Shown piece by piece: positions 8,763 through 18,656 of a stretch of 64,000 nt of DNA. Position numbers and translations under genes: made by a program. How positions within the stretch are numbered: the stretch's first letter is position 1; each line of letters opens with the position of its first letter. Origin of the DNA: Coraliomargarita algicola. Its GTDB lineage: Bacteria; Verrucomicrobiota; Verrucomicrobiia; Opitutales; Coraliomargaritaceae. The stretch is taken from contig NZ_CP138858.1 in NCBI RefSeq assembly GCF_033878955.1, positions 2,232,001 to 2,296,000 on the forward strand, given 5' to 3'. The notes under the pieces were generated by a model that searched no databases, was not told where the DNA came from, and worked only from the letters and a program-made list of their open reading frames with translations.

Positions 8763-10079
8763 ATGAAAATGAAACGATTGATCCATTCTATTTTCTGCCT
8801 GCTTGCACTGTCTGGTATCACCTCGTGGGGCAACGCCGAGACTTACTTAGTCGCAGGCACCAACGTAACATTGACCTACAGTGTAAGTGGAGATTCTGCG
8901 GAAGTGACGATTACCGATTGTAATGAAGATGCCATGGGCGCTCTGATCATCCCTGCAATGATAAATAGTCAGCCAGTGACGAGGATTTCCGACGATGCCT
9001 TCCGTGGATGCTCTAGTCTCACTGCGGTGACTATTTCAAATGGTGTCACTGAAATTGGCAACAGTGCATTCTATCAATGCCGCGATCTACAATCTATAAT
9101 CATCCCAGACAGCGTCACAAGTATCGGAATGTTCAGCTTCGGCTGGTGTGAAGACCTATCCGTCGTCACTATCTCTAGCCGCGTGGTAAGTATCGGTTAT
9201 AATGCGTTTGCGCTTTGCCATAGCTTGCTAAGCATTGATGTGGATCCAATGAATCAGTCATATACGAGTATCGATGGTGTTCTATTTAATAAATCCAAAT
9301 CAACTTTGATTAATTACCCCTCTGGTCGCACCGGACCCTACGAAATACCGCATGGTGTTGTGACGATCGAGCGCAGTGCTTTTTTGCAATCTTACCATTT
9401 GACCGAAATTTCAATGCCTAGCAGTCTGGAGACAATCCATGCATTAGCTTTTAATGATTGTTCAAGTTTAACTCATGTTACAATTCCTAGCAATGTGTCA
9501 GTTATTGGTATAGCGGCTTTTGAAGGTTGTTCCCGCCTCAAGAGCATATCAATTTTAGGCAACCTAGATTCGATTGGGAATTTGGCTTTTGATAGATGCT
9601 GGCGCCTTACCAATATAAGTTTTGAAGCTGGGGCACCTAGTCACGTTGATTCCGACATCTTTTATAGGGATACCCCTTCGAACTTAACGATTTATTTCTA
9701 CGAAGGTGCCGTTGGGTTTTCAGAGCCTACTTGGCAGGGTTTTACTGCAGTCATGCTCAGCGGCCCCGCAGAAGATCTTGATGGGGATGGCTGGGGGCAC
9801 AAATTGGAGAGCCGTCTTGGCACTGATGTTAGGAATAGTAACGATCACCTGCAAAATTGGATCTCTAAAGGCATAGAGGGGTTAAAGCTGCACTATGGAC
9901 CGCACAGTGACAATGTAAACTTCGCTGTCGAATACACGACAGATTTAACGGACCCAGATAGTTGGCTGGCAGTGGACGAGCTTGATTTTGCTGGTGATCA
10001 AGGGGAGCAAGTCGCCACCTTACCAGATCACGATGGTAGCCATGTTTTTTATCGTATTAGCGCAAGTGCAGCCCAGTAA
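8763..10079 (+). CDS. Secreted BspA-type leucine-rich repeat protein
   Basis: 438 residues from ATG 8763, chosen because it opens a clear signal peptide (KRLIHSIFCLLALSGITSWG). Residues 60-320 are LRR_5/BspA-type repeats of about 23 residues: FRGCSSLTAVTISNGVTEIG, FYQCRDLQSIIIPDSVTSIG and so on. A C-terminal region has LDGDGWGHKLESRLGTD, a thrombospondin-3-like acidic motif common at the end of verrucomicrobial surface proteins. Expected to be exported, with protein or carbohydrate binding; no catalytic site seen. It lies directly behind RAYT debris. Confidence 0.8.
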   Translation: MKMKRLIHSIFCLLALSGITSWGNAETYLVAGTNVTLTYSVSGDSAEVTITDCNEDAMGALIIPAMINSQPVTRISDDAFRGCSSLTAVTISNGVTEIGNSAFYQCRDLQSIIIPDSVTSIGMFSFGWCEDLSVVTISSRVVSIGYNAFALCHSLLSIDVDPMNQSYTSIDGVLFNKSKSTLINYPSGRTGPYEIPHGVVTIERSAFLQSYHLTEISMPSSLETIHALAFNDCSSLTHVTIPSNVSVIGIAAFEGCSRLKSISILGNLDSIGNLAFDRCWRLTNISFEAGAPSHVDSDIFYRDTPSNLTIYFYEGAVGFSEPTWQGFTAVMLSGPAEDLDGDGWGHKLESRLGTDVRNSNDHLQNWISKGIEGLKLHYGPHSDNVNFAVEYTTDLTDPDSWLAVDELDFAGDQGEQVATLPDHDGSHVFYRISASAAQ

Positions 10080-10349
10080 GCAGGACTGATAATAGAAATC
10101 TGAGGAACCACTGCTGTCCAAAACAGAGGATTCCTCGGTAAGATGCCCAGGCGATTTTAGAGCAGTCTGCATTCAAGTAGACATGCGGGCTGGCTAAAAT
10201 TTCACTGAAAAGTCCGCATCTACGTTGTCCTTTCCTCGCAATGCCCTCAGGCTGTGGCCAATAGCCACCTTCAGCCGTATCGAACTAAAGATGACGGCTC
10301 CCAATCATTTAATTCTCCATCCTCAAAATGGAAAAGACAGTTCAGCAAA

Positions 10350-11714
10350 ATGAAGACTCTTCTATCAATGCTATACCTCGCCCTGGGTGCGACCGTATAT
10401 GCGTCCAACCAACCGAATGTATTGTTCATCTCGGTCGATGACATGAATGATTTCCCTGCGTTCGCAAATCGCTACCCAGACGCCAAGACCCCACACATGA
10501 ATCGTCTTGCAGAGAGAGGCACCGTGTTTGCAAACGCGCATTGCCAGTTTCCGATCTGTGGCCCCTCGCGAGCCAGCGTCATGTCAGGCTTACACCCCTC
10601 GGCCCTAGGCTACGATCATCATATGAAGGATAATGATCTCCAAGAGCGAGCCAACGAAATGGGAACGGATTTGCTGCACAGCTACTTCTCCAAGAACGGC
10701 TATACCACTTTGGCTATTGGCAAAATTTACCACACACATGTGCCTGAGAATAGCGTCGATGTCAGCGGTGGCCGAGAAGACTTCAGTGAAGGCACCGGAC
10801 TACTAAAAGAGAATTGGCCACAAGAGAACACCAGAACGGACTGGGCAATGGCCCCGGAACGTGATGATCAACTACCCGACTTCCGGACCGCTCAATGGAC
10901 AGTTGAACAGCTACAAGCCGAACACCAGAAGCCATTCTTCATGATGGTCGGCTTTTTACGCCCGCATGTCCCATGGTATGTCCCCAAAAAGTGGTTTGAC
11001 CTATATGATAAAGACAAGCTGACACTGCCGGCCTACCGCTCAGACGATTTAGACGACATTCCAGACATCGCGAAACGAATCAGCATATATGAAAACATGC
11101 CCCGCACGGATTGGGCGATCGAAAATAAGCAATGGCGTAATATCTTACATGCCTATCTTGCCAGTATAAGCTTTGCTGACGCTCAAGTCGGCAAGGTGCT
11201 GGATGCTTTAGATGCCAGCCCCTACCGAGACAACACGATCATTGTCCTTTGGTCCGATCATGGCTATCAACTCGGCGAGAAAAACACCTTCCAAAAGCAC
11301 TCGCTCTGGGACCGCTCCACTCATGTCCCGATGATCATCGTCGACCCGCGCCATCAAGCAGGTCAACGATCTGAACGTGTAGTGAGCCTATTGGACCTCT
11401 ATCCCACTCTTGTTGAGCTGTGCGACTTACCCACAAACGTAATCAACCAAGGACGGAGTCTTGTGCCCTTACTCAAAGCCCCGACAACAGAATGGCCCTA
11501 TCCCGCAATCACTGGGTGGAAGGAAAACAGCTTTTCTATTCTAAACGAAAGATACCGCTATATCCGCTATGGTGACGGCAGTGAAGAATTGTATGACCAC
11601 CAAAACGATTTGAACGAGTTTACGAACATGGCAAACAACACAGCTTACAACGAAACTAAAAGTAAAATGGCGGCCGCACTAGACAGCACACTAGAGCAAA
11701 TACACAGCAAATAG
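10350..11714 (+). CDS. Sulfatase, iduronate-2-sulfatase-like
   Basis: 454 residues from ATG 10350, which gives a signal peptide (MKTLLSMLYLALGATVYA); an upstream in-frame ATG would add 32 residues without a signal. Cys70 in CGPSRASVMSG is the formylglycine residue of type I sulfatases, so a maturation enzyme elsewhere is required. Metal ligands are in VDDMND (29-34) and WSDHGYQLGE. The order FPICGPSR, GFLRPHVPWYVP, KHSLWDRSTHVPMII is that of iduronate-2-sulfatase-like proteins. Role: removing sulfate esters from marine glycans in the periplasm or outside. No glycosidase neighbour is present here. Confidence 0.9.
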   Translation: MKTLLSMLYLALGATVYASNQPNVLFISVDDMNDFPAFANRYPDAKTPHMNRLAERGTVFANAHCQFPICGPSRASVMSGLHPSALGYDHHMKDNDLQERANEMGTDLLHSYFSKNGYTTLAIGKIYHTHVPENSVDVSGGREDFSEGTGLLKENWPQENTRTDWAMAPERDDQLPDFRTAQWTVEQLQAEHQKPFFMMVGFLRPHVPWYVPKKWFDLYDKDKLTLPAYRSDDLDDIPDIAKRISIYENMPRTDWAIENKQWRNILHAYLASISFADAQVGKVLDALDASPYRDNTIIVLWSDHGYQLGEKNTFQKHSLWDRSTHVPMIIVDPRHQAGQRSERVVSLLDLYPTLVELCDLPTNVINQGRSLVPLLKAPTTEWPYPAITGWKENSFSILNERYRYIRYGDGSEELYDHQNDLNEFTNMANNTAYNETKSKMAAALDSTLEQIHSK

Positions 11715-11753
11715 TGCAATATAAGAGATCTCCTTACATTCGTTTAAGACTCC

Positions 11754-11824
11754 AAAAGATGACATGGGAGGAGTTGCCAGGCGCGAGTGATCGCTAAACT
11801 GAAGCTCCTACTATGTCATCTTTT
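11754..11824. repeat. 71-nt palindromic REPIN-like element
   Basis: The ends are perfect 12-nt inverted repeats, AAAAGATGACAT (11754-11765) and ATGTCATCTTTT (11813-11824). After a 3-nt mismatch the inner arms AGGAG/CTCCT (11769-11773 and 11805-11809) also pair. AAAGATGACAT is the end shared with the REP-like copies at 3047 and 7900, so this is probably a member of the same family. It lies 40 nt after the sulfatase stop and could also act as a terminator. Confidence 0.7.
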
Positions 11825-11825
11825 A

Positions 11826-11888
<63 letters not shown>

Positions 11889-12008
11889 AGAATAGTTTGA
11901 GAGTGTAATGGTGTAATGATACGGTATATCGGCAGCTAAATTCCTACTTTGCATTTGCCCTGTAAGCTACAGATCGACTAACTTAAAAACTGCAAGCCCC
12001 ACCCCATC

Positions 12009-13499
12009 ATGTTCAAACTGATATCTTCCTGCTCAGTTCTTGAGAAAATCTCCAGAGCACAAAGCAAAGTCAGACGCCTCCACTTGACACGACGTTGCCG
12101 ATTCCTCTTGGCCTTTTTCGTCATCATAACCGGAACGCTGACCACACATGCAATTACCAGCTCAACAATCGAAGCCTTCGACTCCCGGGGGCGGATAGAA
12201 TTACCAGCGTCAAAGCAGCGAATCGGAGATGCTCAACGAGGACGTGATTACTTAATTAACGGCGATTACATTAAGAGCGGCATCCCACTCGAGCTTTACC
12301 GCGTGCTCCAAAAAAATCACAGTCGTAACGAACTAGGAAGAGCAGGAGAGAGCGCCACACTGCCGCCCTACCTAACCGCAATAAAAGCTCACAATGGTAG
12401 GGCAATCGCCTCCAGCAACTGCCTCGCTTGCCACTCTCAAGAACTCAACGGCGAGTTCATCTTAGGCCTGGGAAATACTCTCAGAGATTTCACCGGAGAC
12501 AATTCAGCCTACGCGAAAAAGATCGATCAACTGCTTAGCGTCACTGAATTAGCCGATCCTAAACCACGGGAAGCCTATGCCGCCTTTCGCGACGCCACCC
12601 TCGCCGTCGGCCCGCACATTCGCACGAAAGTCGTGGGCACAAACCCGGCCCTCAAACTCGCGCTCGTGTTGGGTGCACACCGGGACCCCAAAACGCTGAG
12701 TTGGAGTGAGACTCCTCGATTTCAACTTCCGCCGGCCGACGAAGTTATCCCGAGCGATGTGCCCGCATTCTGGCTGCTCCACAAAAAAAACGCAATGTTC
12801 CACAACGGCATGGGACGTGGTGATTTCGCACGCACTATGATGGCATCGAGCCTCTACACGCTGCGCTCCATTGACGAAGCTGAAAAAATCGACGCTCATT
12901 TCGTCGACGTGCATGCCTACATCGACACTTTGAGGCCACCAAAGTACCCCAATCGAATCGATACCGAGCTACTTGAGCACGGTGAAGAAATTTTTTCACA
13001 ACGATGCGCCTCTTGCCACGGAACGTATGGTAAAGAATGGAGCTATCCGAACCTATTGATACATCTCGACAAGATCGGCACCGACCCTGCCATGGCGCTC
13101 AACGCCCAGAAACAAGACGCCACTTACGGAGTGACCTACAAGGAAAGCTGGTTTGGACAAGGCGAACATGCCGGTCGTCTAGCGCCCTCTCCGGGCTACG
13201 TGGCCCCACCCTTGGACGGCATCTGGGCAACCGCCCCCTATTTGCATAATGGCTCCGTCCCGACACTGGAGGCTCTACTCGACTCCAGCCTACGACCACG
13301 CTATTGGAGACGCAGTTTCAAGCAGCAAGACTACGATCTTGAACGAGTCGGATGGATTTATCAAGAGGTGGAGTCTGGCGGGCACAAACACATCTACGAC
13401 ACCACCTTATTCGGACACTCTGCTGAAGGGCATCCTTACGCCGACAAACTAGATGCAGAACAACGACGCGCATTACTCGAATACTTAAAATCTCTGTAA
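12009..13499 (+). CDS. Dihaem c-type cytochrome, exported
   Basis: 496 residues. A basic stretch and hydrophobic segment (RRCRFLLAFFVIITGTL, about 29-45) form an export signal or anchor. Two haem c sites are visible: CLACH (138-142) and CASCH (333-337). The C-terminal APPLDGIWATAPYLHNGSVP provides the distal-ligand region seen in dihaem proteins related to the RoxA/cytochrome c peroxidase-like group. A periplasmic redox role is likely; whether it is an oxygenase, peroxidase or electron carrier cannot be told from sequence. Confidence 0.8.
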   Translation: MFKLISSCSVLEKISRAQSKVRRLHLTRRCRFLLAFFVIITGTLTTHAITSSTIEAFDSRGRIELPASKQRIGDAQRGRDYLINGDYIKSGIPLELYRVLQKNHSRNELGRAGESATLPPYLTAIKAHNGRAIASSNCLACHSQELNGEFILGLGNTLRDFTGDNSAYAKKIDQLLSVTELADPKPREAYAAFRDATLAVGPHIRTKVVGTNPALKLALVLGAHRDPKTLSWSETPRFQLPPADEVIPSDVPAFWLLHKKNAMFHNGMGRGDFARTMMASSLYTLRSIDEAEKIDAHFVDVHAYIDTLRPPKYPNRIDTELLEHGEEIFSQRCASCHGTYGKEWSYPNLLIHLDKIGTDPAMALNAQKQDATYGVTYKESWFGQGEHAGRLAPSPGYVAPPLDGIWATAPYLHNGSVPTLEALLDSSLRPRYWRRSFKQQDYDLERVGWIYQEVESGGHKHIYDTTLFGHSAEGHPYADKLDAEQRRALLEYLKSL

Positions 13500-13596
13500 G
13501 GCCCGCAGTGGAAGCGAAGATGCCACAAGAGTCCCCAAACGCTCGGACTCCGTCCTAGTCACTTGACTCGCAGCAGCATTGTAAGATCCTTAAACA

Positions 13597-13839
13597 ATGA
13601 CTACACCGAATGAGGAAAATTTTAAATACTACAAGAAGGCTGAAACAAAAGCGCTGGCAATACTAGCCGAAATGAAGGCGACCACCCCGAAGAAAATGGA
13701 CATTGAGCTTTCACTATTGGTCGCGATTTTTGAACTACACAAAGGCGAGATGCCCGCGGAAGCGATTAGCAAAATCGTGCAAGGCCACTTAGAAACAGTG
13801 GAACCTTATTACGCCTCGCAAGCATCGAAAGAGTCTTGA
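13597..13839 (+). CDS. Small uncharacterised protein, 80 aa
   Basis: 80 residues, soluble and helical (MTTPNEENFKYYKKAETKAL; MDIELSLLVAIFELHKGEMP), with codon use like its neighbours. No family recognised. It lies 34 nt upstream of the histidine kinase gene in the same direction, so co-transcription is likely and a partner role is possible but unproven. Confidence 0.6.
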   Translation: MTTPNEENFKYYKKAETKALAILAEMKATTPKKMDIELSLLVAIFELHKGEMPAEAISKIVQGHLETVEPYYASQASKES

Positions 13840-13873
13840 GCACTCGGATAAGTCTTGCCCGAATTTACAACCA

Positions 13874-14980
13874 ATGTCCGTCACAAGCAAACCGCCCTTT
13901 ATCAACTTAGCCGAGGACGTTGCGATCCAAGGCTACAACGAATCACATGAAGTTGTGTATTGGAATCGGGCGAGCGAACGACTCTACGGCTACTCTCGGA
14001 AAGAAGCACTGGGCCAAACGCTCGAAAATTTGATTATCCCTGAATCCATGCAAGATCAGGTTCGCAACGAAATCAACGCCTGGTTGGCAACTGGTGTCCC
14101 CCCACTAGGCGGCTTCCTAAAATTACAACACAAAGACGGAAGCCTGGTCGAAGTGCATTCAAGTCATATTTTCACCCGCAACGGGGACGAATCGGTCACA
14201 ATGTACTGCATCGATTTAGACGCCGAGCAAGCGGTTGGATTACCCTCCGCCTTCTCAGATAGAATAGATCCAAGAGAGAACCCGCGCAGCCAGATCTACT
14301 CCTGCCTCTCCCACGAATTCCGCACCCCCTTGAATGCCATCACAGGCTACTCAGACCTATTACGCATGAGTGAAGGAGCTGAAGACAAGAAGGAACTGCT
14401 GGAGCAAATGAATCGCTCGGCCTACCGGCTGTTATCCACGTTTCAGCACATGATGTTTCTGCTGGCTTGGTCTCGTGGCGACCTCAGCCCACAGAAAGCG
14501 CCCGTGCGTATATTCGAAGTCGTCATCGATTCGATCCGCAGTATCAGCGAAGCGGCCGCCATTGAGGAGGTCCAAATCGAGTTAAAGGAGAACGACAACT
14601 ACAACGCACATGTGCTGAGCGATAGCGACTTCCTCACACAAACTATTTACGCAATCTTAATGGCGGCCTTGTCAACCTCCTCCAGAAAACAATCGATCTC
14701 CGTAGAAATCAGCGATCATGCCGACGGCAGTCATATTTTGCTCGATATTCGCGACAAGGGCCAACAGCTCGACGCCGAAGCCCTACTCTCACTCTTAAGC
14801 GGGCAAGCTCCCCTGGTCAATCCACTGAGGCAGGAAAGCCACGGTCAAGTCCTCTTCCTGCCAGTTGCCCGAGACCTCGCAGTCAAGTTGGGAGCCATGT
14901 TCACCATGGAACAAATCAAGGAAGGCGGCAATCGCTATTTGCTCTCCTTGCCCCGCGCGACTCCAGCACTTTTAGACTGA
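13874..14980 (+). CDS. PAS-domain histidine kinase with degenerate ATPase region
   Basis: 368 residues, no membrane segment. PAS domain at about 10-118 (VVYWNRASERLYGYSRKEAL). The dimerisation/phosphoacceptor box SCLSHEFRTPLNA has His147. The C-terminal ATPase region is unusual: where the N-box Asn is expected, the sequence reads TIYAILMAALSTSS. The G1 region is DIRDKGQQLD. The G2 region lacks the Gly-rich GLGL, reading GQVLFLPVARDLAVKLGA. It may be a non-catalytic or phosphotransfer-only kinase. No response regulator is adjacent. Confidence 0.75.
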   Translation: MSVTSKPPFINLAEDVAIQGYNESHEVVYWNRASERLYGYSRKEALGQTLENLIIPESMQDQVRNEINAWLATGVPPLGGFLKLQHKDGSLVEVHSSHIFTRNGDESVTMYCIDLDAEQAVGLPSAFSDRIDPRENPRSQIYSCLSHEFRTPLNAITGYSDLLRMSEGAEDKKELLEQMNRSAYRLLSTFQHMMFLLAWSRGDLSPQKAPVRIFEVVIDSIRSISEAAAIEEVQIELKENDNYNAHVLSDSDFLTQTIYAILMAALSTSSRKQSISVEISDHADGSHILLDIRDKGQQLDAEALLSLLSGQAPLVNPLRQESHGQVLFLPVARDLAVKLGAMFTMEQIKEGGNRYLLSLPRATPALLD

Positions 14981-15017
14981 GCGCAAGACAGAAAAATACG
15001 TCCGAGACCCGCTCAAG

Positions 15018-15962
15018 CTAAAGCAACCAAGGCATGGAAGTTTTCTCCTCAGAGAGTTTCCAAAGCTTATGCGCTTGCTCCTGATCCAGTGCCAGACCTG
15101 CCAGAGCACACTCGCCAACAGGGCCCACCATCTCCCCCCGTTGGGTCGGACCGTATAACTTCTCAGATTTCAAGCCCGCTTGGGTGGCACACATCACTTC
15201 TGGCCAAGCGCCCCGCTCGGCCGATTGGGCCAACGGAGAGAGCAAGGCCGCGAGGGCTCTGGTGATGCAGTTGGCATTCTCCCGGATCAAACTTGTTCGC
15301 GCCGCCCCCGGATGACATACATAGACCTGAACCTGTTTGCCCGCAGCTTGAACTCGGCGCTGTAACTCGTAACCAAACATCATCTGCGCCAGTTTACTCT
15401 GAGCATAAGCATTCCAGGCGGAGTAGTTTTGGTCGAAGTTAAGATCTTCAAACTGAATTCGCTTCAGCCCCATTCGATACGCATTACTGCCGACGACCAC
15501 AATGCGTCCGGCTGACTCCTGGATACGCACGAAGAGCAATCCACACAGCAGAAAGTGCCCCAGGTGGTTCACACCCAAATGACTTTCAAAGCCGTTTACA
15601 GTCATCTCTTGTTGGGCCACCTGCGCGATGGCGCCATTACAAATAAGTGCATCGATGCGTGGCAGCGTTTCTAGCACTTCCGCTGCTGCCTCGCGTACAG
15701 ACTCCAGCACTGCCAGATCCATACGCACGAGACGAAGCTCCGCCTCTCTGCCAAATTCCTGCTTCAATCCTTCGATCGCGGCCGCCGATTTTTCGGCACT
15801 GCGATTCAGCATCATCACTTGCGCTCCCTTCGACAGCAACAGCCGCGCAGCCTGATACCCCGCTCCGCTATTCGCGCCAGTAATGGCATATGTTTTACCG
15901 GCGAGGCTTCCGACTTGCTCAGGAGTCCAGCCATTGGGGCCAAATGTATAGTTCGTGGTCAT
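15018..15962 (-). CDS. Short-chain dehydrogenase/reductase
   Basis: 314 residues. Rossmann fold with TGANSGAG (NAD(P)-binding), NGAI in place of NNAG, and the YAQSK catalytic Tyr/Lys pair. The length and layout resemble retinol-dehydrogenase/protochlorophyllide-reductase-like members; the substrate is unknown. It is divergent from the AraC-type regulator gene at 16126, a common arrangement in which the regulator controls the dehydrogenase. That is inferred from context only. Confidence 0.85.
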   Translation of the reverse strand: MTTNYTFGPNGWTPEQVGSLAGKTYAITGANSGAGYQAARLLLSKGAQVMMLNRSAEKSAAAIEGLKQEFGREAELRLVRMDLAVLESVREAAAEVLETLPRIDALICNGAIAQVAQQEMTVNGFESHLGVNHLGHFLLCGLLFVRIQESAGRIVVVGSNAYRMGLKRIQFEDLNFDQNYSAWNAYAQSKLAQMMFGYELQRRVQAAGKQVQVYVCHPGAARTSLIRENANCITRALAALLSPLAQSAERGAWPEVMCATQAGLKSEKLYGPTQRGEMVGPVGECALAGLALDQEQAHKLWKLSEEKTSMPWLL

Positions 15963-16125
15963 TGTTCTTATTCCTTATTGTATCAATAGTATTCAAACAG
16001 GCGCTCACCTGCTACAAACAACTATACTCTCAAGCACCTCGCAAAACTAGGCGCATTCATCTCGAAAACTTGCCTATTTGTATCTTCATCTAGCAAATTA
16101 CATCTCCGCATGCTAGCATACCGAC
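15963..16125. promoter_or_regulatory. Divergent promoter region between dehydrogenase and AraC-type gene
   Basis: This 163-nt AT-rich gap must contain both promoters and probably the regulator's site. Sequences such as TTGTATCAATAGTATTC and ACTATACTC could be core elements, but no operator can be defined from one example. Confidence 0.4.
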
Positions 16126-17009
16126 ATGCATACAGAATCGATTCAACAGCTCATCCAAAGCCGATTACACCAAGACGGCATGGTAGAAACCGGGATAAAG
16201 GGCGTGCAACTGTTCCGAGTGACTAAGCCGATGAGCTGCGCACCGGCCATCTACAAACCCACTGTAGTGGCCATCGTGAGCGGCGCCAAGGAAGCGATTC
16301 TAGATGGCAAACGTTATGTGTATGACAACAGTCGATACCTGTGCTGCTCCATATCCTTGCCCGTGGAGGCAGGCACCCCGACGGCTTCACCAGACAATCC
16401 GCTCCTCGGCGCCTACATCTCACTGGATACACGAGTAATGACGCAACTGGCAATCGAGATGGAAAGCGCTGCGGGTGCGATTGCAAAGCCTAGTAGCGGC
16501 CACTCCCGGCTGGCTTTGCACTCGCTCGCTGGGACGACACTTTCAGCGAAGCCCTGCTGCGACTACTACAGTTATGTAGTGACCCCATGGATACATCGCT
16601 GCTGGGCGAAACCCGATTACGGGAGTTGTACTACGCCGTATTAAAAGGCGAAGCCGGCGACTCAGCTAGGCGCGCCTTTGGAGTGGGCAACGAAATTGCT
16701 CGCGCAATCGAGTATATGTCTTCCCGTTTGGATACGCCCATCACGATCGACGACACCGCCACACAGGTTGGAATGAGCCGCGCCGTATTCCATCGAAAAT
16801 TCAAGCAGGCGACCATGATGTCGCCCATCCAGTTCGTAAAGGCGATGCGTCTGAATAAGGCCGCCATGAAAATAGCGGGCGGGACAACCGTGAACGAAGC
16901 TGCCCTGGAAGTCGGCTACGTCAGTTCCTCTCAATTCAGCCGCGAGTTCAAGCGCATGTATGGCCGTTCTCCCAAGCAATGGACTCAGGCATGGGCTGAA
17001 TCTATATGA
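16126..17009 (+). pseudogene. AraC-family regulator split by a frameshift
   Basis: The first part (16126 to about 16505) encodes an AraC-type N-terminal effector domain (AraC_N; GVQLFRVTKP, AIVSGAKEAILDGKRYVYD). The second part is in another frame, about 16503 to 17009: LARWDDTFSEALLRLLQLC, then two helix-turn-helix motifs (TQVGMSRAVFHRKFKQAT; EAALEVGYVSSSQFSREFKR). The shift falls near 16490-16515, since both sides read correctly up to there. One missing or extra base would restore a protein of about 293 residues. It is either a recent mutation or a sequencing error. Confidence 0.85.
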
Positions 17010-17108
17010 CTTTTATCCACAATTAGGTGATTATGCTAAGCTGAATTCACCTGCCTCTACCGATGGAGATTGGGCCGGAGCACAGAGTATTACAATCGTC
17101 GCGTTACC

Positions 17109-17684
17109 TTAATCGTCCCGTGAAATCCTTTTCTTACGGCTTAAATCCGAAAGAGGTAGCCGCAAGCTCCCAGGCTTCTTGTGATCCGGATCCTCCTCTG
17201 GCCACACTTCAGTCACGATGACCGCAATACAAGTACCGGTCGCCGACTCAAGAAAACGAAGCAAGGCATTCATATAGGGTGTAATATGAGGATCAATCAC
17301 AGTCGAAACCATCATAATTGCAATAGTGATACAGGCTAAACGCGCATAATTCGGAACCCCGAAGCCTCCACAGACCAGAACGGATGCCACGATAGTGGCA
17401 CACATGCCAAGCGGATGAAAAGGCAGAAAGGTAAGGTACACCGCGGCGAAAGTCGCCCCGATAAAAGTACCGACCATGCGGAGTAGTGCAGTTTGCCAAG
17501 CATCTTTTCGATTAGGCTGGAGAACAATCAAAGTGGAGATCAAAGCCCACAAGCCTCCCACATGAGACACCTCCCCCATTAATGGAATACTCAGATAATA
17601 ACCACCGTAGTATGCAGGTAAGCAGGTAATAAATCTACGAATCGCAAAACGTAGGGTGCGGTGCTTGTATTGATAGCGAATCAC
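17109..17684 (-). CDS. FUSC-like inner-membrane protein
   Basis: 191 residues with about five hydrophobic segments. The order WALISTLIVLQPNRKDAW, RMVGTFIGATFAAVY, then further helices matches the N-terminal membrane half of FUSC/aromatic-acid-exporter proteins (the RVLGTLLGA-type motif); the large cytoplasmic half is absent. The start is GTG at 17684, because an in-frame stop lies three codons upstream. The basic/acidic tail (DLSRKKRISRDD) is cytoplasmic. It may transport small organic acids, but the family is poorly characterised. The 281-nt gap upstream (17685-17966) shows nothing else clear. Confidence 0.65.
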   Translation of the reverse strand: MIRYQYKHRTLRFAIRRFITCLPAYYGGYYLSIPLMGEVSHVGGLWALISTLIVLQPNRKDAWQTALLRMVGTFIGATFAAVYLTFLPFHPLGMCATIVASVLVCGGFGVPNYARLACITIAIMMVSTVIDPHITPYMNALLRFLESATGTCIAVIVTEVWPEEDPDHKKPGSLRLPLSDLSRKKRISRDD

Positions 17685-17966
17685 GATGCGGCTCTAATGT
17701 CTTAAATCTAAATTTGCGGATTTGAAGCGCATTAGAATTCCCCAGCAAAAACAACGCTAAAGTGCTCCAGGGCAACAAAAGGGCCCTCGAAACTCTACCA
17801 GAAAGTGAGCGGCTAAGGCTATGCTGCCCCGGCAATAAAATTGATCCACAAAAGGCTTCACCAGAGTCCCCGGAATTAGTAAGATCGTCATCTGTGATCG
17901 TAAAAAATCCGCGGAAGAATCAAGTAATTTGACGGAATAGAAAGACGAACTCGAACTCTCATGTAA

Positions 17967-18536
17967 ATGCTAAACCGATTCAAAGCCAAGTTCCTCACTC
18001 TCCTACTCTGCATCAGCGGCCCTACATTTGCCCCCGCGACACCAAGTGATCCGAGCGAGGTCAATCCCCTTGAAGTAGGCAATCGACTACCAGAAGTCGA
18101 TTTAACAGACACAGCAGGACAGCAACGCTCCCTCAGTCAAATTACAGCAGGCGGAAAGAACATCCTCATTTTTTACCGTGGCAGTTGGTGTCCTTATTGC
18201 ACACGACACTTAGCTGCGATAGGACAGCATGAGCAGGCCCTACTCGACAGAGGATATCGAATCATCGCGATCTCTCCCGACCAAGCTGAAACTGCACAGG
18301 AATATGCCGCAGAATCTGAATTCAACTATAGTATTTACTCAGATCCAGAACTATCAGCGATAAAAGCTTTCGGCTTGGCTTTTAAATGGCAGAACCCGAA
18401 AACTGGCCACACTCAAATTCGCCCAGTACCGGCCATCTTCATCACAGACACAGAAGGCCGCATCACTTTCCGGCACTTCGACGCAAATTACAAAGAGCGC
18501 CTTAGCCCGGAAGCGCTATTTGAGGCACTTGAGTAA
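17967..18536 (+). CDS. Peroxiredoxin-like AhpC/TSA protein, exported
   Basis: 189 residues. A signal peptide (FKAKFLTLLLCISGPTFA) precedes a thioredoxin-fold domain with YRGSWCPYCTRHL, a two-Cys (CPYC) active site typical of the AhpC/TSA-like redoxin group whose members read FYRGxWCPxC. RIIAISPDQAETA and PAIFITDTEG are the usual later strands. Likely a periplasmic thiol peroxidase or thiol-disulfide protein. Confidence 0.8.
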   Translation: MLNRFKAKFLTLLLCISGPTFAPATPSDPSEVNPLEVGNRLPEVDLTDTAGQQRSLSQITAGGKNILIFYRGSWCPYCTRHLAAIGQHEQALLDRGYRIIAISPDQAETAQEYAAESEFNYSIYSDPELSAIKAFGLAFKWQNPKTGHTQIRPVPAIFITDTEGRITFRHFDANYKERLSPEALFEALE

Positions 18537-18656
18537 TTGAAGACATACCTGTAAAGGATTGCCTGATTGAACTCAGATCACTGATATCGATTCGACCAAA
18601 GCCCCGACGTAAATTAGCGAAGAAAACTCGCGCGCCGTAGCAATTCTGTCTTTTAT

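Noticed and set aside
17635..17835. 66-codon minus-strand frame before the FUSC-like gene
   Set aside because: Different frame, no membrane pattern in continuity with FUSC, and no family resemblance.
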